From Streptomyces paradoxus (GTDB lineage Bacteria > Actinomycetota > Actinomycetes > Streptomycetales > Streptomycetaceae), in contig NZ_JACHGV010000006.1 in assembly GCF_014202475.1 (NCBI RefSeq), forward strand, positions 372,001 through 436,000: a stretch of 64,000 nt of DNA, read 5' to 3'. The notes below the pieces were generated by a model. It was not told where the DNA came from. It searched no databases and was given only the letters and a program-made list of their open reading frames with translations. Positions 7,945 through 15,334 of this stretch are shown in pieces (within the stretch, counting starts at the first letter, position 1; every line of letters starts with the position of its first letter). Made by a program: the position numbers and the translations under genes.

Positions 7945-8889
7945 TCACTCGCCCTCGGTCTCCCAGTCCACCGTCACGACGATCTTGCCGCGGGTGCGGC
8001 CCGCCTGGTTCAGCCGGTGCGCGTCCGCCGCCCGCTCCAGGGGGAACGTCTCGTCGATGTGCACGCTCACCACGCCCTGCTCCGCCAGGTCGGCCAGGCG
8101 CTGGAGGTCCTGCGCGTCGGGGCGGACGAAGTAGTAGCGGCCGCCGTAGTTCACGACGTCGTTGTCGGCGATCGACACCAGGCGGCCCTCGGGGGCCAGC
8201 AGGTTCGCCGACACCTTCAGCGCGTCCCCGCCGACGGTGTCGAACACGGCGTCCACGCCCTCCGGGGCCAGTCCGCGCACCCGCTCGCCCAGGCCCTCGC
8301 CGTACACCACCGGCTCCCCGCCGAGGCCCCGCACGAAGTCGTGGTTGGACTCGCTCGCCGTACCGATCACCCGGGCACCGAGGTGGACACCGAGCTGCAC
8401 GGCGATCGAGCCGACGCCCCCGGCCGCGGCGTGCACCAGGACGGTCTCGCCCCGCTTCACCTGGAGCACCTTGATCAGCACCTGGTAGGCGGTGAGCCCG
8501 ACCAGCGGCAGCCCTGCCGCCTCCTCGAAGGAGAGGTTGCGCGGCTTGCGCGCCAGGGTGCGCAGGGGTGCGGCCACGTACTCGGCGAAGGTGCCCCGGG
8601 AGAGGAAGTCCTCGCGCACGTACCCGATGACCTCGTCCCCGACGTCGAACTCCGAGACGGCCACGCCCGGCCGCACCACGACGCCCGAGACGTCCCAGCC
8701 GGGCACCACGGGGAAGACCGGGGCGAAAATCCCGTCGAGGTAGCCCTCGCGGGCCTTCCAGTCGACGGGGTTCACGGCCGCCGCCCGCACCTTCACCAGC
8801 ACCGCGTCCGGGCCGACCTTCGGATCGCGGACCTCCCCGAACGCCAGCACCTCGGGTCCGCCGTACCGTGAGTAGCTGATCGCCTTCAT
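7945..8889 (-). CDS. NADP-dependent quinone oxidoreductase-like MDR protein
   Basis: A 314-residue zinc-free medium-chain reductase. It starts MKAISYSRYGGPEVL, has the NPVDWKAREG loop, the hinge PGWDVSGVV, and the NADPH-binding AAAGGVGSIAVQL motif. It ends with the family's RTRGKIVVTVD strand. No zinc ligands are present, which places it with quinone oxidoreductases/enone reductases. It would reduce quinones or reactive enones with NADPH. It is divergent from the phosphotransferase gene at 9089, with a palindromic operator between them, and could share that control. Confidence 0.88.
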   Translation of the reverse strand: MKAISYSRYGGPEVLAFGEVRDPKVGPDAVLVKVRAAAVNPVDWKAREGYLDGIFAPVFPVVPGWDVSGVVVRPGVAVSEFDVGDEVIGYVREDFLSRGTFAEYVAAPLRTLARKPRNLSFEEAAGLPLVGLTAYQVLIKVLQVKRGETVLVHAAAGGVGSIAVQLGVHLGARVIGTASESNHDFVRGLGGEPVVYGEGLGERVRGLAPEGVDAVFDTVGGDALKVSANLLAPEGRLVSIADNDVVNYGGRYYFVRPDAQDLQRLADLAEQGVVSVHIDETFPLERAADAHRLNQAGRTRGKIVVTVDWETEGE

Positions 8890-9029
8890 GGCTCCGACCT
8901 TCCGGGCTCGTCGCACCGCACGCAAGCCGGATGGCCTGAACGAACCGGCCGAAACCTCCCCGGCGCCTCGCGGAGGACGTCGTCGGCCTATCGTGGCTCC
9001 GATCACGTTTCGGTCCCGCTCTGGACGAC

Positions 9030-9047
9030 ATACCGACCGGTCGGCAT
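9030..9047. promoter_or_regulatory. TetR-type operator, site A
   Basis: ATACCGACCGGTCGGCAT, an 18-base palindrome matching in 8 of 9 pairs, 41 bases upstream of the phosphotransferase start and between divergent genes. Related palindromes occur at 17803, 32289 and 41886. Confidence 0.6.
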
Positions 9048-9088
9048 CATGAGTCGGGAACTGTCCACCCCGCCCGTAGGAGCGACGC

Positions 9089-10123
9089 ATGAGCCCCGAC
9101 CATCCGCCCGGACTGGATCTCGACCGGTTGCGCGGCCTGCTCGACCGCGAGCGGCCGGGCCTGGTGAACGGCCCGCTGTCCGGCCGGCTGATCGAGGGCG
9201 GACGGTCCAACCTCACCTACGCGGTCTCCGACGGCACCTCCCGCTGGGTCGTGCGCCGGCCCCCGCTCGGCCACGTCCTGGCCACCGCGCACGACATGAA
9301 GCGCGAGCACCGGGTGATCAGCGCGCTGCACCCGACCGCAGTGCCGGTCCCGGAGCCGGTGCTCCTGTGCGAGGACGAGGAGGTGCTCGGGTCGCCGTTC
9401 TACGTCATGAAGTTCGTCGAGGGCACCCCCTACCGCACCGCCGACCAGCTCGCCCCGCTCGGTCCGGAGCGGACCCGGGGCGCGGTGCTGAACCTCGTCG
9501 ACACGCTGGTGGAGCTGCACGCGGTCGACCCGGGCGAGGTGGGTCTCGCCGACTTCGGCCGGCCCGAGGGTTTCCTGGACCGGCAGCTGCGGCGCTGGGG
9601 CAAGCAGCTGGACGCCTCCCGCAACCGCGACCTGGACGGCATCGACGAGCTGCACGCCGCCCTCGGGCGCGAGCTGCCCCGCTCCCCCGCCCCGGCCGTC
9701 GTGCACGGCGACTACCGGCTCGACAACGTGCTGATCGGCGAGGACGACTCGATCCGGGCGATCCTCGACTGGGAGATGTCGACGCTGGGCGACCCGCTCA
9801 CCGACCTCGGCCTGCTGGTGATGTACAGCATGCCGCTCGGCATGCCCGAGTCCCCCGTCTCCACGACCGCCGAGGCCCCCGGGCATCCGGCGCCGTCGGA
9901 GCTCATCGAGCGGTACGCCGCGCGCTCCGGCCGCGACGTCTCCGCGGTCTCCTGGTACACGGCGTTCGCCTGGTTCAAGCTCGCCGTGATCCTCGAAGGC
10001 ATCCACTACCGCTACACGCTGGGCCAGACGGTCGGGCGCGGCTTCGACCGCATCGGCGACCTCGTGCCCGTCTTCGTCCGGCACGGACTGACCACGCTCC
10101 ACGAAGGCCTTCAGGAGGGCTGA
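9089..10123 (+). CDS. APH-fold phosphotransferase, LvaA/ACAD10-11 kinase-domain-like
   Basis: A 344-residue aminoglycoside-phosphotransferase-fold protein. It has the family's GGRSNLTYAVSD nucleotide loop, VVHGDYRLDNVL with the catalytic Asp, and ILDWEMSTLGDPLTDLG with the metal-binding Asp. This version is the one fused to acyl-CoA dehydrogenases in animal ACAD10/ACAD11 and separate in bacteria as LvaA, where it phosphorylates the 4-hydroxyl of 4-hydroxyacyl-CoA. Here the acyl-CoA dehydrogenase starts 5 bases after the stop, so a split two-protein version of that system is likely. The name aminoglycoside resistance is not warranted. Confidence 0.87.
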   Translation: MSPDHPPGLDLDRLRGLLDRERPGLVNGPLSGRLIEGGRSNLTYAVSDGTSRWVVRRPPLGHVLATAHDMKREHRVISALHPTAVPVPEPVLLCEDEEVLGSPFYVMKFVEGTPYRTADQLAPLGPERTRGAVLNLVDTLVELHAVDPGEVGLADFGRPEGFLDRQLRRWGKQLDASRNRDLDGIDELHAALGRELPRSPAPAVVHGDYRLDNVLIGEDDSIRAILDWEMSTLGDPLTDLGLLVMYSMPLGMPESPVSTTAEAPGHPAPSELIERYAARSGRDVSAVSWYTAFAWFKLAVILEGIHYRYTLGQTVGRGFDRIGDLVPVFVRHGLTTLHEGLQEG

Positions 10124-10128
10124 TCCAG

Positions 10129-11343
10129 ATGGACTTCGCTTTCGACGCGCGCACCGAAGAGCTGCGCGCCAAGCTCCTCGCCTTCATGGACGAGTACGTC
10201 TACCCCGCCGAGGCGGTCGCGCACGAGCAGCGCGACCGGCTGGCCTCGCCGTGGGAGAACGTGCCCGTGGTCGAGGAGCTCAAGGCCGAGGCCCGCAGGC
10301 AGGGCCTGTGGAACCTGTTCCTGCCGGACTCCGAGTACGGGGCCGGGCTGACCAATCTCCAGTACGCGCCGCTCGCCGAGATCATGGGCCGCTCCCCGCA
10401 GCTCGCGCCGACGGTGACGAACTGCGCGGCGCCCGACACCGGCAACATGGAGGTGCTCACCCAGTTCGGCGACGAGCAGCAGCAGAAGCAGTGGCTGGAG
10501 CCGCTGCTGGCCGGCGAGATCCGCTCGGCGTTCGCGATGACCGAGCCGGATGTGGCCTCCTCGGACGCCACCAACATCACCACGCACATCGAGCGGGACG
10601 GCGACGAGTACGTCATCACCGGCCGCAAGTGGTACATCTCCGGGGCGATGCACCCCGACTGCAAGATCTTCATCGTGATGGGCAAGACCGACCCGGACGG
10701 GGAGGACGTCCGCCGCCAGCAGTCGATGGTGCTGGTGCCGCGCGACACCCCGGGCGTCGCCATCGAGCGCGCCATGCAGGTGTTCGGATACGAGGACCAC
10801 TACCACGGCGGTCACGCCGAGGTGATCTTCGACCACGCGCGCGTGCCGGTGTCGAACCTGGTCGGCGAGGAGGGCGGCGGTTTCGCCATCGCGCAGGCGC
10901 GGCTCGGCCCCGGCCGGATCCACCACTGCATGCGGCTGATCGGCATGGCCGAGCGGGCGATCGAGCTGATGTGCCGCCGAGCGGTGTCCCGGCACGCGTT
11001 CGGGAAGGCGCTGGCGCAGCAGGGCGTGGTGCACAACTGGATCGCGGACGCGCGCGTGACGGTGGAGCAGCTGCGGCTGCTGGTGCTGAAGACCGCGTGG
11101 CTGATGGACACGGTGGGCAACCGCGGAGCGCACACCGAGATCCAGTCCATCAAGATCGCCACGCCCCGGGCGGTGGTGGACATCCTCGACCGGGCGATCC
11201 AGCTGCACGGCGCCGGCGGGGTGAGCCAGGACTTCCCGCTGGCGGAGCTGTACGCCGGGGCGCGGACGCTGATGATCGCGGACGGGCCGGACGAGGTGCA
11301 CCAGCGGTCGCTGGCGCGGCGGGAGCTGAAGCAGTACCTGTGA
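10129..11343 (+). CDS. Acyl-CoA dehydrogenase, ACAD10/11 (LvaC)-like
   Basis: A 404-residue flavoenzyme starting MDFAFDARTEELR at ATG 10129, preceded by AGGAGG. It has the FAD-binding AFAMTEPDVASSDATNI, the GRKWYISGAMH strand and the ACAD10/11-type C-terminus LMIADGPDEVHQRS. That C-terminus replaces the usual YEGT segment bearing the catalytic glutamate. With the upstream phosphotransferase it would convert phosphorylated 4-hydroxyacyl-CoA towards an enoyl/3-hydroxyacyl-CoA that enters beta-oxidation. That function is inferred from the LvaAC and ACAD11 systems; ordinary acyl-CoA oxidation is the alternative. A terminator hairpin follows the stop. Confidence 0.9.
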   Translation: MDFAFDARTEELRAKLLAFMDEYVYPAEAVAHEQRDRLASPWENVPVVEELKAEARRQGLWNLFLPDSEYGAGLTNLQYAPLAEIMGRSPQLAPTVTNCAAPDTGNMEVLTQFGDEQQQKQWLEPLLAGEIRSAFAMTEPDVASSDATNITTHIERDGDEYVITGRKWYISGAMHPDCKIFIVMGKTDPDGEDVRRQQSMVLVPRDTPGVAIERAMQVFGYEDHYHGGHAEVIFDHARVPVSNLVGEEGGGFAIAQARLGPGRIHHCMRLIGMAERAIELMCRRAVSRHAFGKALAQQGVVHNWIADARVTVEQLRLLVLKTAWLMDTVGNRGAHTEIQSIKIATPRAVVDILDRAIQLHGAGGVSQDFPLAELYAGARTLMIADGPDEVHQRSLARRELKQYL

Positions 11344-11353
11344 GGTGATGCGG

Positions 11354-11378
11354 GCGGCGGGGGTGTCACCCCCGCCGC
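11354..11378 (+). terminator. Terminator hairpin after the acyl-CoA dehydrogenase
   Basis: An 11-base-pair perfect stem (GCGGCGGGGGT and its complement) closes on a 3-base loop, 10 bases past the stop codon. The rest of the region to 11626 shows no gene and probably holds the promoter of the SpoIIE operon. Confidence 0.75.
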
Positions 11379-11626
11379 TCCGTGCGTCCCGGCGGGCGGA
11401 GCGGGCCGCCCCGGGTTGTGGACGGGATGTGAAACTTCGCACGGACTCGTGACCGGCCGTCGGGGTAGGGAGCCGTTTTCGGCGGGTGACCGGCCCCGGG
11501 ATCGTCCTTCGCCGCACCCCGGGCGCGTCCGGTGGTTGCACCGCACACCCGGTCTGCGGGACCGTGCATCGAGAACAGTCCGGTCTTCGCAAAGTGAGGT
11601 GTGGGTCACGCGTAGGGACCCCGTAC

Positions 11627-13240
11627 ATGACTTCTTCCCCGGCCAGGCCCCGCACCGGTGCGGTGAGCACGGTGAGCGTCGCCTCCGCCCCCTGCCCGGT
11701 GGTGGTCCTGGACGCGGACGGAAACATCGCGGAGCTCAACGACGCGGCCGGTGCCCTGCTGCCGGCCGCCCGCGTCGGGCAGCCGCTGTCCTTCCCCGCC
11801 TGGCTCGCCGCCGGCCGGACCCGGCCCGTCCCCGTCAGCGGGGAGGTGGGCGACCGCTCGTTCTCGGCGCAGCCGTCCGTCCTGGCGGACGGCCGCACCG
11901 TCTGGTGGCTGCTGGACGAGACCGCCCACCGTTCCGCGGTGGCGGAGCTGGCGGCCGAGCGCGGACGCACCCGGTTCCTCGCCGAGGCCTCGGCCGCCCT
12001 GCTGGCCTCGCTCAACCTCGACCGGTGCATGGAGGTCACGGCGCGCCTCGCCACGGAGCATCTGGCGGATGCCGCGCTGGTCATCTCGCCCACCGCTGGG
12101 AGAAGCCTGCCGGTGGTCGCCTGCGACCACCGGCGTGAGCTCCGCCGCAGCACCGTGTCCGAGGCACCGGAGTCCGTGCCGGGACTCGCCGAGGCGCTGC
12201 GGGGCTTCCCGCCGGTGCCCTCGCGGTGGATCGACCCCGCGACGGCCCCGGACTGGCTGATCCCTGCGGGGTTCGGCGAGGTCGGGTCGCTGGTGATCAC
12301 ACCGCTTCCGGGTCTCGGCGTACCGGCCGGGGCGCTGGTCCTGCTGCGCCGGGCGCAGCAGGACGCGTTCACCGAGGCGGAGGAGTCGCTGGCCGGGCTG
12401 TTCGCCGCCCGGGCCGGCGCGGCGATGTCGGCCGCCCGCCTCTACGCGGAACAGAACTCGATCTCCGAAACGCTCATGCGGGAACTCCTGCCGCCCACCC
12501 TGCGGCAGGTGGAGGGCGTGGAGTTCGCCGGCGGCTACCGGGCCAGCAGGGACACCGAGCGCATCGGCGGTGACTTCTACGACGTCCACCCGCCCGCCGA
12601 GGACTCCCCCGAGACCCTCGTCGTGCTCGGGGACGTGGCCGGCAAGGGGCTGGAGGCGGCGGTGCTCACGGGCAAGATCCGCAACACGCTGCACGCCCTG
12701 CTGCCGATGGCCGACGACCACGCCAGGATGCTGCGCCTGGTGAACAACGCCATGCGCACCAGCCACCACACCCGTTTCGCCACGCTCGTGATGGCCTCGG
12801 TCCGCCGGGAGGAGCGCGAGGTGGCGCTGAGGCTCACGTCCGCCGGGCATCCCGCGCCGCTGATCATCCGGCGGGACGGGACCGTGGTGGAGGCCGACAC
12901 GGGCGGCACCCTGATCGGCGTGCTGCCGGCCATCACCTCCCGCACCGCACAGGTCCGGCTGGCGCCGGGGGAAACCTGCCTGCTGTTCACCGACGGCGTC
13001 ACCGAGGCCAGGGGCGGTCCGCTGGGCGACACCATGTTCGGCGACCAGCGCCTCAAGCGCGCGGCGGCCGAGTGCGCCGGCATGCCCGCGCAGGCGGTCG
13101 TGGAGCGCATCCAGATGGTCACCTCGCAGTGGATAGGCGGCGGACGCCACGACGACATCGCCGTGCTGGCCATCACCGCGCCCCGCGGCGCCCACCTCAG
13201 CGCGGTGGACGGCGCGACCCGGGGCAGGTACACGGCATGA
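11627..13240 (+). CDS. SpoIIE/RsbU-family PP2C phosphatase with PAS-like and GAF-like N-terminus
   Basis: A 537-residue cytoplasmic phosphatase. Residues about 18-95 look like a PAS sensor (VVVLDADGNIAELNDAAG), about 105-290 like a GAF domain, and about 310-525 are the SpoIIE PP2C domain. The metal sites are all visible: RIGGDFYDV, VLGDVAGKGLEA, LLFTDGVTEAR and GRHDDIAVL. Enzymes of this type dephosphorylate a STAS anti-sigma antagonist, releasing a sigma factor or other target. The STAS protein is two genes downstream. No HATPase kinase domain is present, so the opposing kinase is elsewhere. ATG 11627 was chosen over earlier in-frame codons because similarity starts there. Confidence 0.9.
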   Translation: MTSSPARPRTGAVSTVSVASAPCPVVVLDADGNIAELNDAAGALLPAARVGQPLSFPAWLAAGRTRPVPVSGEVGDRSFSAQPSVLADGRTVWWLLDETAHRSAVAELAAERGRTRFLAEASAALLASLNLDRCMEVTARLATEHLADAALVISPTAGRSLPVVACDHRRELRRSTVSEAPESVPGLAEALRGFPPVPSRWIDPATAPDWLIPAGFGEVGSLVITPLPGLGVPAGALVLLRRAQQDAFTEAEESLAGLFAARAGAAMSAARLYAEQNSISETLMRELLPPTLRQVEGVEFAGGYRASRDTERIGGDFYDVHPPAEDSPETLVVLGDVAGKGLEAAVLTGKIRNTLHALLPMADDHARMLRLVNNAMRTSHHTRFATLVMASVRREEREVALRLTSAGHPAPLIIRRDGTVVEADTGGTLIGVLPAITSRTAQVRLAPGETCLLFTDGVTEARGGPLGDTMFGDQRLKRAAAECAGMPAQAVVERIQMVTSQWIGGGRHDDIAVLAITAPRGAHLSAVDGATRGRYTA

Positions 13241-14343
13241 CCGGACGCATCACCGACATCGACGACGCACCGGGCCGCCACAGGGTCGGCGCCCGTCTCT
13301 CCGCACCGCACGACGAGGGCACGTCCGGGCCGTGGGCGGACAAACTGTGGGCCGCCGTCCGGGCCGGGGACGAGTACGCGGCGGTCGACGTCGTCACCGA
13401 CGCCCTGGCCGCGGGGCTGGAGCCCGAGGCGGTGCTGCTGGACGTGATCGGCGCCGTGCAGCACAAGGTCGGCATCGAGTGGGCGGCCAACCGTATGAGC
13501 GTGGCCGACGAGCACGCCGCCACCGCCATCAACGACCGCGTCATCGCCGTCCTGCCGACGAGGCGTCCGGTGTCCGGCCGGGGCCGGATCACGGTCGCCT
13601 GCGTGGACCAGGAGTGGCACGCCCTGCCCGCGCGCCTGGTGTCCGAGACGCTGCGGCTGCGCGGCTGGCAGGTGGACTACCTCGGCGCGCAGGTCCCCAC
13701 CGCCCACCTGATCAGCCACGTCCACCGCACCGGGCCGGACGCGGTGTGCCTGTCGAGCTCGCTGCCCACCCGGCTGCCCCTGGCGCACAGCGCGATCACC
13801 GCCGTCCAGGCGGCCGGCACCCCGGTCATGGCCGGTGGTCTCGCCTTCGGTACCGACGGCCGCTACGCCCGCCTGCTGGGTGCCGACGCGTGGGCGCCGG
13901 ACGCACGCGCGGCCGGGGACCGGCTCGCGGCCGGTCCGCTGACCCGGCCGACCCTCGCCCACCAGGCGATCGACGATCTGCCGCATCTGGGCGACCAGGA
14001 GTACACGCTGGTCGCCAGGTCCTCCACCCGGCTGGTGCGTGACACCTTCCAGCGCCTGGAACAGCAACTTCCCGCGATGCGGGACTACAGCGACGAGCAG
14101 CGTGAGCGCACCGCCGAGGACATCGCCCACATCGTGGGCTTCCTGACGGCCGCCCTGTACGTCGACGCCGACGAGGTCTTCACCGGCTTCCTCGCGTGGA
14201 CCGCCGAGGTGCTCACCGCCCGCCGGGTACCGGCGCGCTCGCTGCTGCCGTGCCTGGACCTGCTGGAGGAGCAGCTGCACGACTTCCCGCGGGCCCGCCG
14301 GATCCTCGACGCCGGGCGCACCGAGCTCGCCTCCCGTCCCTGA
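13237..14343 (+). CDS. Cobalamin-binding protein with CarH-type photoreceptor motifs
   Basis: A 368-residue protein whose start overlaps the phosphatase stop (ATGA). Residues 33-105 form a helical bundle containing W82-x9-E92-H93, the motif that caps adenosylcobalamin in light-sensing CarH. Residues 116-230 are a B12 Rossmann fold with E126-W-H128 (His128 is the expected lower axial ligand; the usual Gly of ExHxxG is Pro131), GWQVDYLGAQVP, SSSLP and MAGGLAFG. Residues about 235-368 are an all-helical domain of unknown type, and there is no MerR DNA-binding domain. Its place between phosphatase and STAS genes suggests it regulates or is part of that switch. Plain B12 sensing without light is an alternative. 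Confidence 0.87.
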   Translation: MTGRITDIDDAPGRHRVGARLSAPHDEGTSGPWADKLWAAVRAGDEYAAVDVVTDALAAGLEPEAVLLDVIGAVQHKVGIEWAANRMSVADEHAATAINDRVIAVLPTRRPVSGRGRITVACVDQEWHALPARLVSETLRLRGWQVDYLGAQVPTAHLISHVHRTGPDAVCLSSSLPTRLPLAHSAITAVQAAGTPVMAGGLAFGTDGRYARLLGADAWAPDARAAGDRLAAGPLTRPTLAHQAIDDLPHLGDQEYTLVARSSTRLVRDTFQRLEQQLPAMRDYSDEQRERTAEDIAHIVGFLTAALYVDADEVFTGFLAWTAEVLTARRVPARSLLPCLDLLEEQLHDFPRARRILDAGRTELASRP

Positions 14344-14365
14344 CCCCGAGACGCTGGACGAACCC

Positions 14366-14773
14366 GTGACCACCTCCTTCGGCACCGGCTTGCACGCCGT
14401 GCGCCTGGCCCTCACCGGCGACCTGGACTACGACACCTGCGGGGAACTGCTCCAGCGGGTACGGACGGCCCTCGACGACCGCGCGGGCGCCGATGAACTG
14501 CGCCTGGACTGCGCGGAGCTGGGGACGGTCGACTCCATGGGGCTGTCGACCCTGCTCCAGATCCACCGCTCCGCGTGCCGGGACGGCATCGCCTTCCATC
14601 TGGACGACATCGGCCCGGCCCTGCGGCGCCTGCTCGAACTCACCGGCACCTACGAGTACCTGACGGCTCCCCGGCAGTGCGAGCCGCCCGGGACCCAGGA
14701 GGGGGCGGCCGCTACGGGCGCAGGGCGCGCAGCAGCAGATCGGCCAGGTGGTCCGCGACCTGCTGGGGCGTGA
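14366..14773 (+). CDS. STAS-domain anti-sigma factor antagonist
   Basis: A 135-residue protein starting at GTG 14366. Residues 10-100 form a STAS domain with the phosphorylation motif TVDSMGLSTLLQI; Ser57 is the expected phosphoacceptor. It would bind an anti-sigma kinase when unphosphorylated, after dephosphorylation by the SpoIIE enzyme two genes upstream. The last 30 residues are a low-complexity Gly/Ala/Arg tail. The 3' end overlaps the convergent TetR gene by 62 bases, and that tail is exactly the overlapping part, so it may be a recent extension. Confidence 0.88.
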   Translation: MTTSFGTGLHAVRLALTGDLDYDTCGELLQRVRTALDDRAGADELRLDCAELGTVDSMGLSTLLQIHRSACRDGIAFHLDDIGPALRRLLELTGTYEYLTAPRQCEPPGTQEGAAATGAGRAAADRPGGPRPAGA

Positions 14774-15305
14774 GGGGGCCGTCGGGGCGGTACCACGTCG
14801 ACAGGTGGTGGACGGAGCCGAAGTGGTAGTCGACCACGAGGTCCGCCGGGGTCGTCCCGGAGAAGACGCCCGACTCCTGGCCCTCCTCCACGAGCGCGCG
14901 GAAGCGTTCGTGGTAGCGGCGGCGTTCGGCGCGCACCTGCTTGTCCTTCTCGGGGCTGAGGTGGTGCATCGACCGCCAGAAGATCATGGCGTCGTCGAGG
15001 TTCTCGATGGTCGTCACCACGACGTCCGCGGCGGCGTGCCGCAGCCGCTTCTCGACCGGCTCGTCGGCACCGGCCACGGCGTCCAGCCGCTCCTGCTGGA
15101 TGCGCAGCACGCGCGCGTACACCTCGTGCAGCAGGTCGTCCTTGGAACCGAAGTAGTGGTACAGCGCTCCCTTGGTGACGCCGGCCGCCTCGACGATCTC
15201 CTGCACCGAGGTGCGGTCGTAGCCCTGCTCGGCGAAGAGCCGGGTGGCGGCGGCGAGGAGCCGCTGAGGCACGGGCGTGCCGTCCGAGTCCGTGGTCCTG
15301 GGCAC
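14712..15305 (-). CDS. TetR family regulator of the SDR/acyl-CoA synthetase operon
   Basis: A 197-residue repressor. The N-terminal helix-turn-helix reads RLFAEQGYDRTSVQEIVEAAGV then TKGALYHYFGSKDDLLHEV, the standard TetR DNA-binding domain. The C-terminal part FWRSMHHLSPEKDKQVRAERRRYHE resembles TetR proteins of fatty-acid/acyl-CoA catabolism that sense acyl-CoAs. The start is GTG 15305 with an AGGTGG upstream; GTG 15314 is also possible. It is the last gene of an operon with the acyl-CoA synthetase and SDR, and is the best local candidate to bind the palindrome at 17803. Confidence 0.88.
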   Translation of the reverse strand: MPRTTDSDGTPVPQRLLAAATRLFAEQGYDRTSVQEIVEAAGVTKGALYHYFGSKDDLLHEVYARVLRIQQERLDAVAGADEPVEKRLRHAAADVVVTTIENLDDAMIFWRSMHHLSPEKDKQVRAERRRYHERFRALVEEGQESGVFSGTTPADLVVDYHFGSVHHLSTWYRPDGPLTPQQVADHLADLLLRALRP

Positions 15306-15334
15306 TGCCGCCACCTGCCTTTCCGTTCTGTTGA

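Noticed and set aside
9089..10123. Aminoglycoside resistance gene
   Set aside because: Although the fold is APH-like, the sequence belongs to the ACAD10/11 and LvaA group and is linked to an acyl-CoA dehydrogenase.
9049..11343. A 764-residue open frame that appears to join the phosphotransferase region with the acyl-CoA dehydrogenase
   Set aside because: Before 10129 it runs in a different frame from the true phosphotransferase gene and has Arg/Pro/Ala-rich shadow composition. The real genes are separate.
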